A stretch of 64,000 nt of DNA from DATJFQ01 sp035492775. Lineage in GTDB: Bacteria; Acidobacteriota; Vicinamibacteria; Vicinamibacterales; 2-12-FULL-66-21. Of the stretch, positions 8,127-17,004 are shown one piece after another (the stretch's first letter is position 1; every line of letters starts with the position of its first letter). The translations under genes and the position numbers were made by a program. The notes beneath the pieces are model-generated. The model did no database searches, had not been told where the DNA came from, and saw only the letters and a list, made by a program, of their open reading frames with translations. The stretch spans positions 20,617-84,616 of the forward strand of contig DATJIW010000082.1 in the NCBI GenBank assembly GCA_035492775.1. The letters run 5' to 3'.

Positions 8127-10628
8127 TTATTTCCCGCGCAATTGACGGAGCTGGATCGCCCGCGCCGACAATCGGGCCGCGCGCTCGCGATCCGCGGCGG
8201 CGCGCGCGGGATCGCTCTCGAAGCGCTCGGCCGCCAGATTCAACCAGGCCATTCTGCCCTCGATGACCGCGATGTCGTTATCGCCGCCTTTCAACTTTTC
8301 CGCTTCCGACAGCAGCGAGTCGGCCTCGTCGAACAGCCGACGCGCAGCGGCCGGCGGCAGTTCCTTCTGGGTGTGTACCGTCCCCACCATCTGACCGGCC
8401 AGTGCGCCGCGGCTCGACGGGCTGGATTTCGCCCTCGCGCGCGCCGTGCGCAGCGCCTTCTCCCCGTCTGCCGTCCTGCCCGTGCGCAGCAGCACGGCTG
8501 CGAGCGCGCAGTGTGCGGCGGGGTCGTCCGGTTGCCGTTTGAGCATCGCGCGCGCGGCCGTCTCCTGACGATCCGGCCGGTCCAACTCACGCGGGCCGGT
8601 CAACACCATCAAACGGGCGAATGCCGGAGTTCGATCCGCGTCAGTGGGGGCCAGGTCGATGACGCGCTGCAGTTCGGAGACCGCGTGTTCGAGGGCGGCG
8701 ATCCTGGCTGGCCCGCCCGTCGTTGCGTCCGCCGCGCGCTCGTACAGCGCCGCGAGTTCGACGTGCGGCGCGTGGAGGTCCGGCCGTCCGGCGGCGTATT
8801 GTTCGATTGCCGCGACGGCCTCCGCGATGCCTCCCTCATCTGCGAGCCTGGCGTTCCAGCGCCGCGTGGCGTCCCACTCGAGATCATCCGCCTCCGTTGC
8901 TGATACTGTGCGGACCGGCGGCGGCGCACCGTTCTTGTGGTTTTCGATCGGAGCCCCCCAGCGTTCCGACTCGAGCAGTAATGCAAGCCGCTCCTGTCGG
9001 GTTTGTGCGACGCGCTCGGCCTCGAGATCGAGAGCCATCGCTCTTGCCAGCGTCGCCAGCCGATAATCCTGCGTCGTCCTGTCTGGCGCCGCCAGCGCCG
9101 CATCTGCGGCGAGGATCGCCTCATCGAGAAACGTCCGCGCGGTCTCGCGCGGGAGCGAGCGCTGCGTCTGCACGTACTCGATCGCGTACTGCGCCTCCAT
9201 CAGGATGGCGAGCGGCGGCATTGATGCCACGGCGCGTCCCTTTCGCATCACTTCCGCGGCACCAGCCATGTCTCCTTTCTCCCGCAGCAGCTGCGCGTAC
9301 ACCATGTGTGCTTCGGTGCGGGAGGGGTGTTCACTGGCCAACCGGCGAGCGTATTTCTCCGCCTGCGCAGGATCATTGATTGCGTCTGGTCCATACAGTT
9401 TCACGAGCTTCCACTTCATCAAGAAGCCCGCTTCCCCGTCGGCGTAGAGGTCCGCGGCTTTCGCGTAATGCGCGGCGGCGGATTCGAGGTCCCGGCGCTT
9501 TGCTGTCCCCGACGCGTCCGGCGTGCTCGATCTGGTTTCGTACATCTGCGCGAGCATGAACTGCGCGTCCGCGACGTCAGGATTTCGCGCGACGAACTTC
9601 TCGAGAATCGGAATCGCTTTGACAGCGACGTCCGTGGACGTGCTGTCGGGAAGTGCAAGCTTCGAAATCGTCCGGGAGGCCTGCTCCCATTCGCGTTGTG
9701 TCTGTGGCGGCATGGCGGCAGGCGCGCTGGTCCGTACCGCGAGCGCGACGCCTCCGCTGCGGCGAGCGGCCTCCACGTTCAGCACTTGCCATACATCTGA
9801 CATCGGCCGCGATTCGTCGATGTGAAGGCGTACCCGCTTTCCGGCGGCGACGCGCTGCATGGCGGTCCGGGCCGGCGCGATCGCACCGGCCCTGGGGACG
9901 CTCACGATCGCGTCGGGCGTCATCGTCGGCGGTGCCTTGTCGACCTGCGGCAGCCGCGGTCCGCCAGGCGACGCCGGTACCTCTTCGAGGGTGACAGGAA
10001 TCGCTGCCGTCGCGTCAGTAGTGCCGACAAACAGAAGCAGCCGCTCGACGCCCGCGTCCGTTGCGCTCGCCAGGACCCGGACGCACTCGCGATACGTCGC
10101 AGTACCGGGAATGTGGACGTAAAGCTCTTTCCGAGCTTCGGTCCTCATCACGTCCTGGAGTCGCAGGGTGAGGTTGTCGTCGAGGAGCGGAGTTCCGTTG
10201 AGGGTCCAGTCCGTCGCGTCGTGGTCCAGTACAAGTGGGCCGGGCGGACGCGCCGCCACGGGCGCGCCCAGCGCGAACTTCACCTTGACCGTCATTTTCA
10301 CGGCGGTCGGTACGCCGTCTACTGTCGCCGGTGTGTACTCCCACTGCCGTACGGCCGTGAGTGCTGCGTCGTCCAATTGAGGGATCGACGCGATCACGCT
10401 CGCATCGCTCACCTTGCCGTCGATACCCACAGTCGCTTCGATGGCGACCTCGCCCTGAATACGCGCCTGTTGGGCGGTAGCGGGATACACGGGGTCGACG
10501 TTTTTGATCTTCTTCGGGGGCTCGAGTTTCTGCGCGCAGACGGCCGCGGGCGACCAAAGCCAGCAGACCAGCGCGAGCAGGCCCAGGCCATATCTGGCGC
10601 GGGTGATCGGGCATCGGCGGAACACCAT
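8127..10628 (-). CDS. TonB-C domain / tetratricopeptide periplasmic protein
   Basis: 833 residues. The ATG at 10628 has a strong AGGAGGAAT site and gives a signal peptide (RYGLGLLALVCWLWSPAAVCAQ). A longer frame upstream overlaps the decarboxylase gene antisense and is not needed. Residues about 35-110 form a TonB C-terminal domain (VDPVYPATAQQARIQGEVAIEATVG ... PTAVKMTVKVKF), here without an N-terminal membrane-spanning TonB stalk. A middle segment (about 130-250) of unknown fold is followed by many TPR-like helices to the C terminus. Proteins of this build are common in Acidobacteriota and probably act as periplasmic scaffolds. Co-directional with, and immediately upstream of, the sensor kinase gene, it may take part in that signalling pathway. 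Confidence 0.8.
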   Translation of the reverse strand: MVFRRCPITRARYGLGLLALVCWLWSPAAVCAQKLEPPKKIKNVDPVYPATAQQARIQGEVAIEATVGIDGKVSDASVIASIPQLDDAALTAVRQWEYTPATVDGVPTAVKMTVKVKFALGAPVAARPPGPLVLDHDATDWTLNGTPLLDDNLTLRLQDVMRTEARKELYVHIPGTATYRECVRVLASATDAGVERLLLFVGTTDATAAIPVTLEEVPASPGGPRLPQVDKAPPTMTPDAIVSVPRAGAIAPARTAMQRVAAGKRVRLHIDESRPMSDVWQVLNVEAARRSGGVALAVRTSAPAAMPPQTQREWEQASRTISKLALPDSTSTDVAVKAIPILEKFVARNPDVADAQFMLAQMYETRSSTPDASGTAKRRDLESAAAHYAKAADLYADGEAGFLMKWKLVKLYGPDAINDPAQAEKYARRLASEHPSRTEAHMVYAQLLREKGDMAGAAEVMRKGRAVASMPPLAILMEAQYAIEYVQTQRSLPRETARTFLDEAILAADAALAAPDRTTQDYRLATLARAMALDLEAERVAQTRQERLALLLESERWGAPIENHKNGAPPPVRTVSATEADDLEWDATRRWNARLADEGGIAEAVAAIEQYAAGRPDLHAPHVELAALYERAADATTGGPARIAALEHAVSELQRVIDLAPTDADRTPAFARLMVLTGPRELDRPDRQETAARAMLKRQPDDPAAHCALAAVLLRTGRTADGEKALRTARARAKSSPSSRGALAGQMVGTVHTQKELPPAAARRLFDEADSLLSEAEKLKGGDNDIAVIEGRMAWLNLAAERFESDPARAAADRERAARLSARAIQLRQLRGK

Positions 10629-10702
10629 CGATTCCTCCTGTCGACGGCACCGGGGGACGGGTTTGATGCGCGACCGATGATACGGGAGACGGCGGTCGGG
10701 CG

Positions 10703-12208
10703 CTACTTCGCTCGAGGCCGGGCGGTCATCTCGGCGTGGATTTCGCGGCCGACGCGGGCCGCGATCTCGACCGCTGCCTCGACATCGCGTCGTGTCGTGT
10801 GGAAATTGACGATGCACGCTCTGAGCGCGTAGCGGCCGGTGATGACCGCGTTGGACACGAATATTTCGCCTTCGCGCTGAAGGCGATCGAGCAGCGCTCG
10901 ATTGAGCGCATCGAGGTGGCGCTCGACGTCCGCGTCTCCCACCCTTGATCGCAACTCGTGCGGCACTGCGCGGAACGTGGTGATGCTCAAATCCTGCGTG
11001 AGCAGTTCGAGGTCGTTCGATCGACGGACGGCGTCCGCCATGGCGCGTGACAGACGGATGTCGTCGGAAATCATCTGTCGGTATCCCGCCGCGCCGGCGT
11101 GCTGGAGTGCCAGCCACACTTTCAGCGCGCGGAACCCGCGCGAGTTCTGCGGACCGTAATCGGCGTAGTTCGTTGCGCGCTCCTCGAAGTGGTAGTACGG
11201 CGGGTGATACGCGAACGCCGATCGGAGCGTTTCCGCATCCCTGACGAGTGCGCAACCGGCCTCGAGCGGAGCGTACAGCCACTTATGGGGATCCACCGCG
11301 ACGGAGTCTGCCGCCGAAAGCGCTCGCAAATCATCGGGTGCCTCGGGCACGGCGGCGGCGAAGCCGCCGTAGGCGCCGTCCACGTGGAACCAGAGGTCAT
11401 ATTGACGGCAAACCTGAGCGATCTCGATCAGGGGATCGACCGCGCCGGTGCTGACCGACCCCGCTGTTGCGACCACCATGAATGGGGCGTCGCCCGACGA
11501 CATGTCAGCGTCGATCTGCCGTCGCAGCGCGGCCACGTCCATGCGAAGCGTGTCGTCGGTTGGAATCCATCGGATCGCATCGGTCCCGAGACCTGCAATG
11601 TCGGCGGCCTTCTGGATCCACGTGTGCGTCTCCGCCGAGCCGTACACGCGATGCTGGCGCACGGGCTTCGCCGCGAGACCCCGCTCGCGCACATCGGCCG
11701 CCTTCGCCGCGCGTGCCGCGAGCAGGCAGACGATGTTCGCCATGTTTCCGCCGCTGACGAACAGCCCCCCGCAGCTGCCCGGATATCCGATGAACTCCGC
11801 AATCCACCGAACGGCCTGGGATTCGATTTCCGTTGCCGCGGGTGCCAGCCTCCATCCGCCGACGTTCGCGTTGAGTGCCGAGGCGAGAAAGTCGCCCAGG
11901 ATGCCGATGGGTGCCGGCGCGGAGGTGATGTAGCCGAAGAATCGCGGATGTGCGTTGAACAGGGAGTGTTCGAACAGTACTCGGACGCTGCGTTCCAGCA
12001 GCGCGGCGGGATCCGCGCCTGTCTCGGGAAGCGATCCGGTGACGGTGACTGCCGCACGCACCGCGGTCGGCGATTCGTCGTGTGTAACGGGACCCCGAGG
12101 AATAGCCGCGATCGCGTCCGCGATCTGATCCACCAGCCGATGCCCCAGCGCCCGAAACGCGGAAGCATCCATCGCGATGGGCGCGCGCCGCGGTGATTCA
12201 TCCGTCAC
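10703..12208 (-). CDS. PLP-dependent group II amino-acid decarboxylase
   Basis: This 501-residue protein has the full architecture of aromatic-L-amino-acid/glutamate-type decarboxylases (PF00282). The N-terminal arm carries HPRFFGYITSAPAPIGILGD, the cofactor-binding region GGLFVSGGNMANI, then VDGAYGGF, and the Schiff-base Lys309 in SVAVDPHKWLY. It should convert an L-amino acid to its amine and CO2 in the cytoplasm. The substrate (tyrosine, phenylalanine, tryptophan or other) cannot be called by eye. The start is a GTG in a GTGA overlap with the stop of the PIG-L gene. It is therefore the third gene of the DinB - PIG-L - decarboxylase unit. Confidence 0.9.
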   Translation of the reverse strand: MTDESPRRAPIAMDASAFRALGHRLVDQIADAIAAIPRGPVTHDESPTAVRAAVTVTGSLPETGADPAALLERSVRVLFEHSLFNAHPRFFGYITSAPAPIGILGDFLASALNANVGGWRLAPAATEIESQAVRWIAEFIGYPGSCGGLFVSGGNMANIVCLLAARAAKAADVRERGLAAKPVRQHRVYGSAETHTWIQKAADIAGLGTDAIRWIPTDDTLRMDVAALRRQIDADMSSGDAPFMVVATAGSVSTGAVDPLIEIAQVCRQYDLWFHVDGAYGGFAAAVPEAPDDLRALSAADSVAVDPHKWLYAPLEAGCALVRDAETLRSAFAYHPPYYHFEERATNYADYGPQNSRGFRALKVWLALQHAGAAGYRQMISDDIRLSRAMADAVRRSNDLELLTQDLSITTFRAVPHELRSRVGDADVERHLDALNRALLDRLQREGEIFVSNAVITGRYALRACIVNFHTTRRDVEAAVEIAARVGREIHAEMTARPRAK

Positions 12209-13047
12209 GTCTTCAATCCTTCGAACAGATCCGTCTCGTGAATGCGGCCGCCGTTGACGGTGCTGAACGCGCGATAGAACGACTGCCGCCCCCAGAGCGC
12301 CTCGTGGTGCTCCGGCGACAGCTCCTTCAATCGTTCGTACGCGGCGAGCTGCGACTCATGACACGATACCGCACGCCAGACGGTCGGCCACATCGCGGTT
12401 GCGTCGATCTCGGTGGTGATCGCCCACGGCGGCCACGCCGTCACCTGGCGTTCCACTCCGTCGACCGTGATTGATAGTGCCCGAATCGCGGCGCGGTAGG
12501 CATTCCATGTCGAGGCTGGCCACGCGATGTAGTACAGCTTCGAGACGGCATGCGTCTCCGCATCATCGTCCGCGCCGTCAGCGAACCCGCTGTCGGCGGC
12601 GGCAACGACGGCCGCCGTTGCGAACTGGGAAATCGCCACGTGATCCGGATGTCCATATGCGCCGTCCGGGCCGAACGTGATGACGACGTCGGGACGGATG
12701 CGTCTCAAGTGCCGGACGATTCGCCCGATCGCCTCGCGCGGATCCGCGCGATCGAGATGCTGGTCCCGGTACCCCAGCAGCGACACGTCGCGGATGCCGA
12801 GGACGGCTGCCGCGCGTCGCAGCTCCGCCTCGCGAATGCGAGCCAGCTCCTCCACCCCGGGGTGACCTTCGCTGCCTGACGGGCGCCCGCGATAACGGCC
12901 GCCTTCGCCGCGCGTCGCGGTCACCAGGTATACGTCGACGCCGTCGGCGGCATATTTGGCGAGCGTTCCGCCCACCCCAAGCGATTCGTCGTCGGGGTGG
13001 GCGAACACGGCCATCAATTTGCGCCCCATGGATCCGTTCTCTTTCAC
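12205..13047 (-). CDS. PIG-L (LmbE-like) deacetylase
   Basis: 280 residues of the PIG-L/LmbE zinc deacetylase family, which removes acetyl groups from GlcNAc-containing and related small molecules such as mycothiol or bacillithiol precursors. The AHPDDE motif (residues 16-21; His17, Asp20 as zinc ligand and base candidates) and the distal HPDH (133-136) are intact. The start overlaps the DinB stop by ATGA and the stop overlaps the decarboxylase start, so all three genes are translationally coupled. The DinB fold plus PIG-L pairing recalls bacillithiol biology (BshB deacetylase and DinB thiol transferases), but no bshA or bshC is in view, so that link is only a suggestion. Confidence 0.9.
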   Translation of the reverse strand: MKENGSMGRKLMAVFAHPDDESLGVGGTLAKYAADGVDVYLVTATRGEGGRYRGRPSGSEGHPGVEELARIREAELRRAAAVLGIRDVSLLGYRDQHLDRADPREAIGRIVRHLRRIRPDVVITFGPDGAYGHPDHVAISQFATAAVVAAADSGFADGADDDAETHAVSKLYYIAWPASTWNAYRAAIRALSITVDGVERQVTAWPPWAITTEIDATAMWPTVWRAVSCHESQLAAYERLKELSPEHHEALWGRQSFYRAFSTVNGGRIHETDLFEGLKT

Positions 13048-13604
13048 GCAGTAAGCGTTTCAGCCCCCCGTGCCTTCGCGAGCGCCGCCCGGATCTTCGC
13101 CAGGTGGTGATAACTGTGGCGGACCGGATGATCCTCGAGAAAGAACTGACACGTCAGCGGCGCGTCGGCGTTCAGCGACACGAGCGCGGCGCGGTCCAGC
13201 TCGCCGTCTGTCAAGGCGCGGATGCCGGCCGCCGCGGCGGCGCTGTTCGTTCGAAGCAGCGCCACCGCCTGGTCGCGCGTGACCGCATCGTTGGCAGCCG
13301 CGTGCTTCGCGTTGATGTCGTTGATGACGTCCCACGTCACGCCTTCGATGGGCTTGCCGGCCGCGAGCGCCAGCGCCAGCTGCATCTCCAGGGGATACAT
13401 GCTCGCGACGTGATGGACGACGACACCGACCTTGCGGCCGTCGCCAGGGATGCGCACCTGCCAGTCGGAATCAGAAAGCGAGAGCGCGAGCGACTCCAGT
13501 CTCCGCGCACCTTCTTCAAGCCGCTCAGCGAGCGCGTTCGCGCGCCGGCTGACGGACGGCAGCGTGGACGAAGCGTCTGCTGTTGCCGCAACGACGGTAC
13601 TCAT
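13044..13604 (-). CDS. DinB-superfamily protein
   Basis: 186 residues from the ATG at 13604, which has a GGAGG site. A longer upstream extension would translate the G-rich repeat and is rejected. Four-helix DinB-like layout: an early His in VGVVVHHVASMYP and a late pair in HPVRHSYHHLAKIRAAL provide the metal-binding histidines seen in DinB/YfiT/thiol-S-transferase proteins. Family members are metal-dependent hydrolases or thiol transferases, and the substrate is unknown. It is the first gene of the leftward coupled trio with PIG-L and the PLP decarboxylase. Confidence 0.8.
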   Translation of the reverse strand: MSTVVAATADASSTLPSVSRRANALAERLEEGARRLESLALSLSDSDWQVRIPGDGRKVGVVVHHVASMYPLEMQLALALAAGKPIEGVTWDVINDINAKHAAANDAVTRDQAVALLRTNSAAAAAGIRALTDGELDRAALVSLNADAPLTCQFFLEDHPVRHSYHHLAKIRAALAKARGAETLTA

Positions 13605-13755
13605 ATGGGTAGCCTCCGGTTCGAGCCGCGCCGGAATGCGCAGCTTCTTCAACCTACGAGATGGAAGCCGGTTGCGGAAATGTCCGAGCGTCCGATTTGC
13701 TTGGCAGGCCATCCGCCGTCCCGGATTGCCTGCCCCGGCGTCCACGAGACTTGAC

Positions 13756-13875
13756 CGCCCGTCCGCCCCCCGCGCCCCGCCCCCCGCACCCCGCGCCCGC
13801 ACCCGCGCCCCGCACCCGCGCCCGCCCCCGCGCCCCGCACCCCGCGTCCCGCCCCCGCACCCGCGCCCCGCCCCC
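13756..13875. repeat. Low-complexity C-rich (G-rich on minus strand) tract
   Basis: About 120 bases made almost only of C and G, built from degenerate 6-7 base units such as CGCCCC and GCACCC. The tract begins right after the lipoprotein stop (13876) and lies in the leader of the DinB operon when read leftward. On that strand it contains more than a dozen runs of three or more G, so it could form G-quadruplexes in DNA or RNA. No gene is supported inside it. Confidence 0.85.
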
Positions 13876-14244
13876 TCAACGAATCCCCGTATCGAACTCC
13901 AGCCTGACATCCGTCAGGCCGCCAGTCATCACCTGCACCGTCTTGACCTGCGATTCCGGCGACAGGATTGGCGCATCCGCCGCCGGGACGACCGTGTAAG
14001 TCCCCGGGGCGAGCATCACCGTGAAACGCCCGTCCGAATCCGAATGAAACTGGGTGATGCGCTGACCGTTTCGTTCGACGCTGAACGTCGCGCTGAACGG
14101 CGCATCGCATGACACGTTCGCCTGACATACGGGAGTGACCGGGCCACGTTCAACGACGCCCGTCAACCCTGTCGAAAGACCCGGACTGGTGGGCCCCCCG
14201 CAGGCGGCCACTGCGAACGCGAAGAGTACGGTGCAGGTGCGCAT
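13876..14244 (-). CDS. Small lipoprotein with carboxypeptidase-regulatory-like beta domain
   Basis: 122 residues from the ATG at 14244; an in-frame TTG at 14253 is an alternative. The N terminus MRTCTVLFAFAVAACGGP is a lipoprotein signal with lipobox AVAAC, so Cys15 would be lipidated. The rest is a single beta-sandwich-like domain (FSATFSVERNGQRITQFHSD, then GRFTVMLAPGTYTVVP) resembling carboxypeptidase-regulatory or SpaA-type domains. Two further Cys (VCQANVSC) could pair. It starts 24 nt after the stop of the winged-helix regulator, so the two may be co-transcribed. Role unknown. Confidence 0.75.
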   Translation of the reverse strand: MRTCTVLFAFAVAACGGPTSPGLSTGLTGVVERGPVTPVCQANVSCDAPFSATFSVERNGQRITQFHSDSDGRFTVMLAPGTYTVVPAADAPILSPESQVKTVQVMTGGLTDVRLEFDTGIR

Positions 14245-14268
14245 CGAAAACAACGATCGGGATGTCTG

Positions 14269-16002
14269 CTAGACGAGCCGCAGCGTGCGCCGTCCGTCGA
14301 GCTGCTCGAACAGCTGCGCGGCCGCGCGATGGTGCGCTTCCGCTTTCTTGAGCACGCCGGCGAACGCCTTCGTCGAGCGTAGCGCATCCAGCCACGGATC
14401 GGTCGACAGCGTCGGGAAACAAAAGAAGCCGCCGTCGACTGCGCGGCGGGCCAGATCCAGCGCCGGCTCCGTTGCTCCCAGGTGCGCGAGATGACGCGCC
14501 GAGTAGAACATCGCTTCGGGATCGCGGAAGTCCGACATGAACCGTTGGATGGCCGCAACGCTCTCGGTCCGCTTTCCTTCGAGCAGCGTACGAGCGCCGG
14601 TGACGAGATCCCTCACGCGCGTCGGGATCTTCTGCTCGATCTCGCGGGCGGCCTCGATTGCTTCGGTCCGGCGGCCGAGTTCGGCCATCGAGAGTGGAAC
14701 GATGTATGGAAATTCACCTGGTTTGACCGTCGCGACGCGCGCGTGATCTCCCTGCAGGAACCACGTGTGGACCACACTGGTCCGCAGCTTTGGCTCGAGT
14801 GCGATCGCGCGCGTATGCGCGGCAACCGACGCGTCGAGCAAGCCGCAATACCGGCAGGTCGTCACGAGTCCCGCGAGCAACTCGGGGTCCGCCACCCGCG
14901 CACGCTCGACGAGTCGCGCCATCGCTTCCATTGCGCGGCCTCGATCGACGTCGACCTGCGCGAACAGCTTGTGCGCGAGCGTGAGATCGGGATTGAGTTC
15001 GAGCGCGCGCTGAAACGCCTTCTCCGCCTGATCGAGAGACTCGGCGGTGCCTGCCGGCAGGTATTTGCCCGTGACGTGATAGATCCGTCCGAGCCGCGCC
15101 CACGCTGGTGCATAGTGCGGATCTTCCTCGGTGCATCGCAGGTAGAGATCGCGGGCGACGGTCCACTGTTTCGCGTCGTGACTGAGTTGATTGCCGCGCA
15201 GGTAGTACTCGTACGCCTTGGCGGTGCGCGGCACGTCACGGCGCAGCAACTGCTGCTCGCGGACGGTCAGCGGCAGTGACAGCGAATCGACGATGCGGCG
15301 CGTCAATTCGTCCTGCACCTGGAACACGTCGCTCATGGGCGACTGCGCCGTGTTCGACCAGAGCAGGGTGCCGGTGCCCGCGTCGGTGAGCTGACTCGTG
15401 ACGCGCACCTGGTCTCCGGATCGCAGCAGCGTGCCGCTGACGATGACGTCGACGTCCGCGTCGGCGGCGATCTTTTTCGGATCGAGCGCGGAGGCATCCG
15501 CTCCGAACCGCGCCGCCGCGACACTCGATCGCACGACCAGCGACTCCAGGCCTGAAAGCGACGCCGTCAACGCATCCGGCAGGCTGAAGGTCAGGAACTC
15601 CGTATCGGGATCGGGCCTGAGCATCCGGAACGGGAGCACGATGAGGCGTGTCACCTTCGGCGCCTCGCCCGGCGCCACCTGCGTCACCGGCATCAGAAAC
15701 CGGTATCCGCGGCGAGGCAGCGTCTCGACGAACTGCGGCTTGTCGGCGGTGTCGCCCAGCGCGTCGCGGATCTGCCGGATGCAGAAATTGAGGCCCTGGT
15801 CGAAGTCGACGAAGGTGTCGCCGTGCCAGACGTGATCCCGAATCTCGTTGCGTGTGACCACGTTACCGCTGTGGCGTGCCAGGAGCTCCAGCACTTTCAG
15901 CGGCTGCGGCGCCAGCTTCACCGCATCGCCGTGCAGGCGCAATTCCCCGCGGTTCGGATCCAGCTCGAACTCTCTGAAGCGGAGCACCGCCGGTTCGCTC
16001 AT
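14269..16002 (-). CDS. Winged-helix (OmpR/CadC-type) transcriptional regulator with TPR domain
   Basis: 577 residues. Residues 5-105 form a Trans_reg_C winged helix (LRFREFELDPNRGELRLHG ... FVETLPRRGYRFL). A TolB/FlgO-like segment (about 115-240; LIVLPFRMLRPDPDTEFLTF) follows, then TPR helices (about 270-560). There is no membrane segment, so unlike E. coli CadC it appears cytoplasmic. This architecture is widely expanded in Acidobacteriota and its signals are mostly unknown. It is divergent from the peroxiredoxin-like gene, which could be a target. Confidence 0.88.
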   Translation of the reverse strand: MSEPAVLRFREFELDPNRGELRLHGDAVKLAPQPLKVLELLARHSGNVVTRNEIRDHVWHGDTFVDFDQGLNFCIRQIRDALGDTADKPQFVETLPRRGYRFLMPVTQVAPGEAPKVTRLIVLPFRMLRPDPDTEFLTFSLPDALTASLSGLESLVVRSSVAAARFGADASALDPKKIAADADVDVIVSGTLLRSGDQVRVTSQLTDAGTGTLLWSNTAQSPMSDVFQVQDELTRRIVDSLSLPLTVREQQLLRRDVPRTAKAYEYYLRGNQLSHDAKQWTVARDLYLRCTEEDPHYAPAWARLGRIYHVTGKYLPAGTAESLDQAEKAFQRALELNPDLTLAHKLFAQVDVDRGRAMEAMARLVERARVADPELLAGLVTTCRYCGLLDASVAAHTRAIALEPKLRTSVVHTWFLQGDHARVATVKPGEFPYIVPLSMAELGRRTEAIEAAREIEQKIPTRVRDLVTGARTLLEGKRTESVAAIQRFMSDFRDPEAMFYSARHLAHLGATEPALDLARRAVDGGFFCFPTLSTDPWLDALRSTKAFAGVLKKAEAHHRAAAQLFEQLDGRRTLRLV

Positions 16003-16124
16003 CGAAAACTCATTCCGAACTCATGAGCCGTCTATGGAAGGCGGGATCAGCCGCAACTATAACTGCCTTCGTCGGGACGCACCAGCGGTGACACGGCACA
16101 CGGCTTCTCGCCGGGAGGTGAGTG

Positions 16125-16709
16125 ATGAGGCTCGAGGTTGGAACGCAGGCACCGGTATTCAAGACCCAGGCGATTGGAGGACGGATCGTTGATCTGGCGG
16201 CGCTTCGCGGCCGGACCGTGTTGCTCAAGTTCTATCGGTTTGCCACCTGCCCCGTGTGCAACCTGCACCTGCACCACTTCATCCGCGACTATCAGGTACT
16301 CGAAGCGCTCGGGCTCACGACGGTCGTCCTGTTTCATTCGCCCGCCGAGACGCTGGCAGAAACGCGCCGCGAAGACGCGCCATTCGACCTCGTTCCCGAC
16401 CCGGAAAAGCGGATCTTCCGCGCGTTCGGAGTCGAAACGGGTCTGAGGGGCTTGTTCTCGCCCACTGTGATGCGCGATTACGCGCGCGCGCTGGCGGCGG
16501 GGTATCCGAGCGGCATGTTCTCGCACGACGGCGGCATCCTCGGCAACCCCGCCGACTTCATCATCGACGGCGACGGTCGTATCGCGTTCGCGCACTACGG
16601 CCGTCAGTACTCCGACACGCTGAGCGCGGCGGCTATCGCCGACATCAGGCGATCGATCGACGCGGGGCAGCCGCTTCCGGCATCCCGTCCGGCGGTTCAA
16701 CACGCATGA
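16125..16709 (+). CDS. Peroxiredoxin-like / AhpC-TSA thioredoxin-fold protein
   Basis: 194 residues from the ATG at 16125, six bases after a GGAGG (a GTG directly before it is possible). Thioredoxin-fold AhpC/TSA protein: the N terminus LEVGTQAPVFKTQAIGG is typical, and the active site FATCPVCNLHLH has Cys42 and Cys45. The CPVC arrangement is that of the peroxiredoxin-like subgroup rather than the PxxxTxxC of classical Prx. Expected to be a cytoplasmic thiol peroxidase or disulfide reductase. A second peroxiredoxin gene (now a remnant) follows 38 bases downstream. Confidence 0.85.
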   Translation: MRLEVGTQAPVFKTQAIGGRIVDLAALRGRTVLLKFYRFATCPVCNLHLHHFIRDYQVLEALGLTTVVLFHSPAETLAETRREDAPFDLVPDPEKRIFRAFGVETGLRGLFSPTVMRDYARALAAGYPSGMFSHDGGILGNPADFIIDGDGRIAFAHYGRQYSDTLSAAAIADIRRSIDAGQPLPASRPAVQHA

Positions 16710-16747
16710 AAGACGACGTTCACATACACAATCGCGAGAGGTGACAC

Positions 16748-16971
16748 ATGAGTCTACGGATTGGCGACACCGCACCGGACTTCGAAGCCGAGACGACCGA
16801 AGGGCGGCTTCGCTTTCACCAGTGGCTCGGCGGATCCTGGGGCGTGCTCTTGTCCCACCCGAAAGACTTCACGCCGGTGTGCACGACGGAACTCGGCTAC
16901 CGTATCCCGAGGGATGGAAGGCGCCGCGGCCCTACATCCGGGTCGTTCCTCAGCCCGGCGTGTTCGCGTAA
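16748..16971 (+). pseudogene. 1-Cys peroxiredoxin (Prx6-type) remnant with internal deletion
   Basis: The frame starting at 16748 reads the genuine N terminus of a Prx6-type enzyme: MSLRIGDTAPDFEAETTEGR, then SHPKDFTPVCTTELG with the peroxidatic Cys. After the codon for Gly of ELG the next frame reads only the C-terminal end of the same family (PYPEGWKAPRPYIRVVPQPG) and stops at 16971. About 140 central codons are missing, and the two ends are in different frames. A frame continuing from the ATG to 17008 gives a meaningless tail. The gene is broken by an internal deletion. An assembly collapse is a less likely alternative. Confidence 0.85.
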
Positions 16972-17004
16972 CGTCCGATCGCGAGCCGAGTGGTGGATGC
17001 GCCG

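Noticed and set aside
5868..8903. Plus-strand open frame of about 1010 codons
   Set aside because: It is antisense to the sensor kinase and the TonB/TPR gene, with low-complexity composition and no recognisable motif.
10629..11282. Upstream extension of the TonB/TPR protein
   Set aside because: The segment is antisense to the PLP decarboxylase and lacks a signal peptide. The AGGAGG-preceded ATG at 10628 begins with one.
13605..13910. N-terminal extension of the DinB protein through the G-rich tract
   Set aside because: It would add a Gly/Arg/Ala-only segment. The ATG at 13604 has a good ribosome-binding site and starts the recognisable domain.
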